Origin: Parvularcula dongshanensis
GTDB taxonomy: Bacteria > Pseudomonadota > Alphaproteobacteria > Caulobacterales > Parvularculaceae
Assembly: GCF_014199615.1 (NCBI RefSeq)
Contig: NZ_JACHOB010000005.1
Location: 248,001 to 312,000 of the forward strand
Direction of reading: 5' to 3'
Length of the DNA stretch: 64,000 nucleotides
Position 1 is the stretch's first letter. Each line of letters starts with the position of its first letter. Of the stretch, positions 59,211 to 64,000 are shown one piece after another. Below the pieces are notes generated by a model. That model did not search any database. It was not told the DNA's origin and saw only the letters and a list, made by a program, of their open reading frames with translations. The position numbers and the translations under genes are program-made.

Positions 59211-60175
59211 TTGCCCGGCAGCAAGCAGATACGTGCAAATCAGCGCACGTATCGTCCTTCTTGTTACGGATGCAACCCCTTGTCTGGGCTCCTGCCTACA
59301 ATCTTATCGCCCGATTGAACCTCTCGTGCGAGAACTTACCTGCCTCGTTCATTGCGCTTGTCACTGCCGCGGCGGTCGCCGCCCTTGCCGTACGCTTCAC
59401 CGATTGGCCCCTCCTGCCCTCTCTCGCCACTACGGGGTCTGTAGCTTTCCTCGCTTGCGCGGCGCTCGCGACCATCGGGAGTGATTGGCGTTTGAGATTG
59501 TCGTTCGATGACGCCGAACGCAGTCGTGCCCGTCAGTTGACGTCGATGCTACCGGCCGGGCTTGTGCGCCATGTGAAGAGCGCAGAATTCGGGGACGATC
59601 GCAGAAATTGGCACCGTAATCAGGGGGCTGAGCTTGACGGCAGGCTAACGCTTACAAGCGCAGACGCCTCAGCTAGGAAACAAAGATCGGACGCACGGAC
59701 GACGACGAACGCTTCGTTGCTCGTAGGGCGGGTGAGCGCTCATTTTGTGTCTACAGTGGTTCCGTTTCTCCAGCAGGTCGAGCCGTCCAGCCGCACTGCG
59801 CGAGCCGCTTCACGAGGTAGCCTTGCTCACGATCGCCCTCGACAGGGGGATCATCAAGTCGATCGCCCGGCCGATCGCGTTGCGTTGCTTCAGTCGTCTC
59901 CCGCTCTGGCGACCGCTATGATCCTGCGTGCAGAACGGCTCTGTTCGGCGACGAAATCTCCCGACTTTGGTGAGCAACTCCGACGCTACCACGTCTTGAT
60001 GGTGCTGCCGGTCCGGGACCGCACGAGATGGAAGGTTGCGTCCCGTCAGCTCGCCGAGCATGGCATCGACGTCGATCCGGAAACACTTCGTAAGTTCTTC
60101 AAGGGGAGAGGCGGCACCGCGTTCCAGCGATGGCTCGATGCTGCCGCTGCCGAATTTGATACCGTCGTCCGATAG
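59207..60175 (+). CDS. Membrane-anchored protein of the mobile element, unknown
   Basis: A 322-residue frame from GTG 59207. Residues 45-95 carry two hydrophobic segments (LPASFIALVTAAAVAALAV, TTGSVAFLACAALATIG). The C-terminal 60 residues (RRYHVLMVLPVRDRTRWKVA to FQRWLDAAAAEFD) look like a genuine soluble domain. The middle (about 130-240) is poorly protein-like and could contain compensating frameshifts. No family is recognised; a role in transfer is suggested only by location. Confidence 0.45.
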   Translation: MIARQQADTCKSAHVSSFLLRMQPLVWAPAYNLIARLNLSCENLPASFIALVTAAAVAALAVRFTDWPLLPSLATTGSVAFLACAALATIGSDWRLRLSFDDAERSRARQLTSMLPAGLVRHVKSAEFGDDRRNWHRNQGAELDGRLTLTSADASARKQRSDARTTTNASLLVGRVSAHFVSTVVPFLQQVEPSSRTARAASRGSLAHDRPRQGDHQVDRPADRVALLQSSPALATAMILRAERLCSATKSPDFGEQLRRYHVLMVLPVRDRTRWKVASRQLAEHGIDVDPETLRKFFKGRGGTAFQRWLDAAAAEFDTVVR

Positions 60176-60392
60176 ATCCTAACTGATCACCGGCGCGGAC
60201 GCACACCTGCGTCGACGCGCAGCCGCGCATATGCGCCGATATGCAAACCTTTTTAGGTTTGCCGAGGGTACGGCAAAGGCTCGGCAACCTATTTGCTGGT
60301 TATCGCCTCCGGTATACTCCGGTTTTGCCAACTACATTCCGCGGCTCTGATCTGATCCGCTTGTCCTGTTCATCAAACGACAGGAGCGAACG
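60176..60392. other. Non-coding region with repeats, candidate oriT/regulatory region
   Basis: A 217-base stretch of mixed composition between two mobile-element genes. It holds the palindrome GCGCATATGCGC (60225-60236), a perfect hairpin CAAACCT-TTTT-AGGTTTG (60244-60261), an inverted pair GCCGAG/CTCGGC just after, and a direct repeat CTCCGGT (60307-60313 and 60317-60323, ten bases apart). MobF relaxases act at oriTs with such repeats, but no nick-site sequence can be assigned. Confidence 0.4.
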
Positions 60393-60713
60393 ATGACGAT
60401 CAACTGGAGCACGCCCGAGGCGGAGGCGGGGGCCAACGGCCCCTTCCGCGAACTCGTATCGAAGAAGGAGTTGATGCGGCGGCTCGGGGTGAAGTCCCCA
60501 ACGACCATCTACAACATGGTCGCCCGCGGCGAGCTGCCGCCCGCGATCGAGATCGGGCGAGGCACGAAGCGGTGGGACTGGGCGGCAGTCGTCCGGAAGG
60601 TCGCAGCAGCTCAAGAACGCGCCTTCGAGGCGCTCATCGCCCGCCAGGCTCGCGCTCGCGAAGAGCGTCAGAAGCGTCTGTTCGGCGACTCGCGCACGGA
60701 GGCCCGGTCGTGA
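60393..60713 (+). CDS. AlpA/excisionase-type helix-turn-helix protein
   Basis: A 106-residue DNA-binding protein. Its central part (VSKKELMRRLGVKSPTTIYN then GELPPAIEIGRGTKRWDWA) is the winged helix-turn-helix of AlpA-like regulators and excisionases of integrative elements. The ATG at 60393 has ACAGGAGCG ahead of it. Its stop overlaps the next GTG start (GTGA), so the pair is coupled. Confidence 0.75.
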   Translation: MTINWSTPEAEAGANGPFRELVSKKELMRRLGVKSPTTIYNMVARGELPPAIEIGRGTKRWDWAAVVRKVAAAQERAFEALIARQARAREERQKRLFGDSRTEARS

Positions 60714-61057
60714 GCCTTCATAAGGTGACGATCACGCTGACCAAAACGGAGCGGGACGCTCTGAGTGCGGTTACCAACAGAACCGGAGAGACGGTGCAGA
60801 GCTTCTGCGCCGCCGCCATCGCGGACGCCGCCCTTCGGATCCTCGATCCTTCACCACCCGCGATCACCTATGCCGAGATCGCGGCGGAGAACTCTCTCTG
60901 GATCCGATCGCTCCTGGCCGACTCCTGGCTCGAAGGCGGGGACGAGGCCCTAGCCGCGAAGGCGACCAAGACCATGGACGCGATCCGTCAGTCGCGAGGC
61001 TGGCCGGAAATGCGGTGCGGCTACCTGCCGCCGCACCGCGAGAGCCAGTCGCGCTGA
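60710..61057 (+). CDS. Small protein upstream of the relaxase
   Basis: A 115-residue protein, beginning with GTG 60710, whose first half (KVTITLTKTERDALSAVTNR) resembles the ribbon-helix-helix/MobC-type accessory proteins that help relaxases bind oriT. The second half is helical and acidic. It is translationally coupled to the AlpA-like gene and 31 bases upstream of the relaxase, consistent with a relaxosome role; that is inference. Confidence 0.55.
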   Translation: MSLHKVTITLTKTERDALSAVTNRTGETVQSFCAAAIADAALRILDPSPPAITYAEIAAENSLWIRSLLADSWLEGGDEALAAKATKTMDAIRQSRGWPEMRCGYLPPHRESQSR

Positions 61058-61088
61058 GGCGCGGCTGCGCAAGCGCGCGGGTGCGCAG

Positions 61089-64000
61089 ATGCTTTCGATT
61101 GGCAAGCTTGGCTCGGCAGGCGCCGCGGCGCAGTACTACCGCGCCGATGACTACTACGGGCGGGACGGCGAAGCAGAAGCGCCGTCCCGCTGGCACGGCC
61201 GCGGCGCCGCGGCGGCGGGACTGACCGGCGACGTCCGTGCCCACGACTTCGCGAAGGTCATGGACGGACAAGTGCCGGGGGGTCCGCTTCTCGGCCGGAT
61301 CATCGCCGGCGAGCGGCAACATGCACCTGGATGGGACCTCACCTTCTCCGCGCCGAAGAGCGTCTCGGTCTACGAGGCGTTGCTGACGGACGAGCATCAG
61401 CGGCAACAGCTAAGAGAGGCGCACCGCGACGCGGTGACCGCGGCGCTCGGCTGGGCGGAGCGTTCGGTCGAGGCACGGGTCTGGGACCCTGCCGAGCGGA
61501 AGCAGGTTCCAACCGGCGATCAGGGCGCGGTCATCGCGACCTTCGAGCACGACCTCAGCCGCGATCAGGACCCGCAGCTTCACACTCACTGCGTCGTCGC
61601 CAACATGGCGCTCGGCGACGACGGGCAGTGGCGCAGCGTCGACTCGCGGCGGCTCTTCTCGGACAAGATGCTGCTCGGATCGGTCTACCGATCCGAGCTC
61701 GCGAGCAACCTCCGCGACCTCGGCGTTGAGATCGAGCCGACGGGCGGACGCGGTGCCTTCGAGGTCGCAGGCTTCGACAAGACGCTCGGCCACGCCTTCA
61801 GCACGCGGCGCGAAGCGATCGAGGCCCGGCTCGAAGCGACAGGCCGGTCAGGTGCGAAGGCGTCTGCCGAAGCCGCCCTCGCGACGCGGCAGCGGAAGGG
61901 TAAGGCAGACCCTGACGCACTTCGCGAGCGTTGGACCAGGACGGTCAGCGAGCACGACCGCGACCTCGATCGAGACTACACCGCTGCTCTCAGCGATCGG
62001 GACCGAGGTACGACCGACCGGCTCCCGTTCGAGGCGGCCCGCGACGCCGTTCTGCAGGCGGCCGAGCATTTGTTAGAGACCGAGTCCTCGTTTGCCGAGC
62101 GTGATCTCCTTCGGCAGGCGCTCACCTTCTCGCTCGGAGAGGCACGGTCGCGCGACGTGGCCGCTGCCGTCTCCCATCACGTCAGGTCCGGGGAACTGAT
62201 CGCGGCGCGGACGGGAAAGGGAGACTGGACCTACACGACGGCGGAGAGCGTCCTGGCGGAGAAGGATGTGATCGCACTCGAAGCGAGGGGCCGTGGCGTA
62301 GCCCGTCCGCTCGCGAGCGGACGGCAATTGGACCGCCGCCTCGGACGGGACAGCTTCACGGACGGTCAGCGCAGCGCGGTGCGCGACGCTGTCCTCACCT
62401 GCAGCCGCGTCGTCGGCGTGCAGGGCTACGCCGGCACCGGCAAGACGACCGCGCTTCGAGCGATCGCGGACCTCGCTCGGGCGGGGGGCTACGAGGTTCG
62501 GGGGCTCGCGCCCTCCCATCAGGCTTCGGCCGAGCTCGCGAAGGGGGCGAAGATCGAGACCGAAACCGTGCAGCGCTTCGCCCTGCGCGAGACGAACGCA
62601 GCCGAGCCTTCGGATCTTCGCCGCACCGTCCTGATCGTTGATGAGAGCTCGATGCTGTCGACGCGGATGATGCGCGACGTGCTGCGGATCGCGGAAGAAG
62701 GACGCGCGGCCCGCGTCGTCCTCGTCGGCGACACGCAGCAGCTGCAAGCCGTCGGGGCGGGCACACCGTTCCGGGCGCTGCAGGACGCAGGAATGGCGAC
62801 CGCGCGGATGGACGAGATCGTCCGGCAGCGCTCTTCCGAGCAGAAGGCGTCGGTCGAGGCGGCGATCACGGGGAGCGCGCGAGAAGCGCTCGAGAGGCTC
62901 GACGGCGTCCTGATCGAGACGAAGCGTTCCGACCTCGCCGAGCAGGCAGCGCGATCGTTCCTATGGCGCGGCCAGCGACAGCGCGAGGAGACCGGCGTCA
63001 TCGTGCCGACCAACGCGCTGCGGCGGGAGGCGAACGCTTTCATCCGCGCCGGGCTCCGAGCCGAGGGCACGCTCACTGGCGAGGAGACGGCGCTCGCGAT
63101 CCTCTCGCCCCTCCACCTCAGCAAGGCCGAGCGCGAACGCGCCGAGAGCTACGCGCCCGATCAGGTCGTGACCTTCGCGCGGGACTACAAGCGGCTTGGG
63201 ATCGAGAAGGGCGACCGTTACCTCGTTGCCGGGGTGGATCGTGACGCTTGCACCGTGTCCCTCGCGACTGCCGACCGGAGGATTGAGTGGGCGCCAGCGC
63301 GCTTGGGCGCGGTCGGTGCTCAGGTCTTCGAGCTCGCGGAGCTGCAGATCGCAAAGGGAGACGACCTCCGCTTCACGCAGAACGATCCCGAGGGACGCTT
63401 CGTCAACGGTGGCCGGTGCTACTACCTCGGCAAGAGCGGACCCGATCATTTGATACATGACCGGACCTCCGGGCGGCTCTTCGAGCTCGCCCCGGGTGAC
63501 CCCGCCCTCGCTACCCTCGACCACGACTACGCTCACACCACGCACGCCTTCCAGGGGCGGACGGTGGATCAGGCGGTCATCGTGATGGACAGCCTCAGCC
63601 GCCGGCTCACGACCCAGGAGAGCCTCTACGTCGGCCTCTCCCGCGCACGGGACGACGTCACCTTCATCACTGATGACCGCGCCGAACTCGTCAGGACTCT
63701 CGAGAGAGCGGGCAATGCCAAGCTGTCCGCGATCGAGGTCGCCGGTATGGCCGCGCGCGGCGCCGACGCGAAGGCAGCAGCGGACCGAAGCGACGCCTTC
63801 CGGCGCCGGTTCGAGAAGGAGGACGACGAGCGGAAGGACGATGGCCGAAGCTCGGGCAGCACGGCAGGACGAGATCGCGACGGCAAGACGGGCCGATCTC
63901 TCGATTCGATCCTCAAGGCCTCTCGGAAAGGCGGCAAGTTGCAGGAGAAGGCGTCCCGGGCTGAGGAACGGGATGGCTCGCGGTCGTCCGGCTACGACTT
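61089..64000 (+). CDS. MobF-family conjugative relaxase-helicase (TrwC/TraA-like), 3' end cut off
   Basis: Nicks oriT and unwinds DNA for transfer. At least 970 codons are visible before the window ends. The N-terminal relaxase domain has tyrosine pairs at residues 16-17 and 22-23, WDLTFSAPKSVSV and the metal-binding HTH motif in DPQLHTHCVV (His165, His167). A RecD/TraI-like helicase follows, with Walker A GYAGTGKTT near residue 450 and VDESSML. A final helicase motif includes DYAHTTHAFQG. The C-terminal tail is charged and low-complexity. The start at ATG 61089 follows a weak site. It was not closed by a stop in the window. Confidence 0.95.
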   Translation, partial: MLSIGKLGSAGAAAQYYRADDYYGRDGEAEAPSRWHGRGAAAAGLTGDVRAHDFAKVMDGQVPGGPLLGRIIAGERQHAPGWDLTFSAPKSVSVYEALLTDEHQRQQLREAHRDAVTAALGWAERSVEARVWDPAERKQVPTGDQGAVIATFEHDLSRDQDPQLHTHCVVANMALGDDGQWRSVDSRRLFSDKMLLGSVYRSELASNLRDLGVEIEPTGGRGAFEVAGFDKTLGHAFSTRREAIEARLEATGRSGAKASAEAALATRQRKGKADPDALRERWTRTVSEHDRDLDRDYTAALSDRDRGTTDRLPFEAARDAVLQAAEHLLETESSFAERDLLRQALTFSLGEARSRDVAAAVSHHVRSGELIAARTGKGDWTYTTAESVLAEKDVIALEARGRGVARPLASGRQLDRRLGRDSFTDGQRSAVRDAVLTCSRVVGVQGYAGTGKTTALRAIADLARAGGYEVRGLAPSHQASAELAKGAKIETETVQRFALRETNAAEPSDLRRTVLIVDESSMLSTRMMRDVLRIAEEGRAARVVLVGDTQQLQAVGAGTPFRALQDAGMATARMDEIVRQRSSEQKASVEAAITGSAREALERLDGVLIETKRSDLAEQAARSFLWRGQRQREETGVIVPTNALRREANAFIRAGLRAEGTLTGEETALAILSPLHLSKAERERAESYAPDQVVTFARDYKRLGIEKGDRYLVAGVDRDACTVSLATADRRIEWAPARLGAVGAQVFELAELQIAKGDDLRFTQNDPEGRFVNGGRCYYLGKSGPDHLIHDRTSGRLFELAPGDPALATLDHDYAHTTHAFQGRTVDQAVIVMDSLSRRLTTQESLYVGLSRARDDVTFITDDRAELVRTLERAGNAKLSAIEVAGMAARGADAKAAADRSDAFRRRFEKEDDERKDDGRSSGSTAGRDRDGKTGRSLDSILKASRKGGKLQEKASRAEERDGSRSSGYD

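Noticed and set aside
58586-64000. A second attachment-site copy of the tRNA 3' end
   Set aside because: Read by eye; the CGAATCCC-bearing 3' end occurs only in the tRNA itself in this window, so the right border must lie outside.

Overview
The window is high-GC bacterial chromosome, most likely from an aerobic, glycan-degrading alphaproteobacterium. The evidence is the recN-ligA pair, clpS-clpA, copAB, a large TonB-dependent receptor, many lipoprotein or Tat-exported glycoside hydrolases and a ScoA/ScoB CoA-transferase pair. A Parvularculales/Caulobacterales-like host is my impression only; no rRNA or marker phylogeny is available here.

Layout. (1) 1-9997 is ordinary core: a truncated CPA1 Na+/H+ antiporter, ligA, recN, an exosortase fused to an EpsI domain followed by a glycosyltransferase, a pyridoxamine-phosphate-oxidase-fold protein, and scoAB. 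(2) 9998-13490 is a small accessory island with base composition unlike its flanks. It holds a GIY-YIG nuclease-like gene, a MITE-like inverted repeat, small orphan ORFs and a two-TM/coiled-coil membrane protein gene split by a +1 frameshift at TTT-TGA. (3) 13494-17732 holds clpA, clpS, a DUF1499 protein and an acidic lipoprotein with a clear terminator. (4) 17920-23812 holds metal resistance: arsR divergent from acr3-arsC, then a copper locus ending in copA-copB. (5) 23993-58452 is a very large plant-polysaccharide utilisation region. The xylan arm has a transaldolase-like enzyme under a LacI-type operator, GH115, a serine hydrolase, GH10 xylanase, xylB-xylA and a LacI regulator. A cellulose/beta-glucan arm has GH9 and a lipoprotein GH3. 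A co-directional block on the minus strand (57711 down to 42858) has galM, a GH5 mannanase-like lipoprotein, a Na+/solute symporter, GH130 phosphorylase, cellobiose/mannobiose 2-epimerase, aldo/keto reductase, cytoplasmic GH3, a GH3-SMP30 (gluconolactonase-like) fusion and a gluconate permease. (6) 58586-64000 has a tRNA-Ser(GCT) followed by the start of a probable integrative conjugative or mobilisable element with small regulatory genes and a MobF relaxase-helicase that runs off the right edge.

How it works together. Secreted GH10, GH115, GH9 and GH5 would cut xylan, glucuronoxylan, beta-glucan and (gluco)mannan at the cell surface. Xylose would go through XylA/XylB. Mannobiose would be imported by the symporter, epimerised to mannosyl-glucose and phosphorolysed by GH130. 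The GH3-SMP30 fusion beside GntP suggests a route in which oxidised cello-oligosaccharides or glucono-lactone become gluconate and are imported. LacI-type boxes at 26679 and 32000 and the LacI gene at 36243 suggest common xylose/xylan control. The least described elements are the GH3-SMP30/GntP module, the frameshifted membrane protein and the small island around it.
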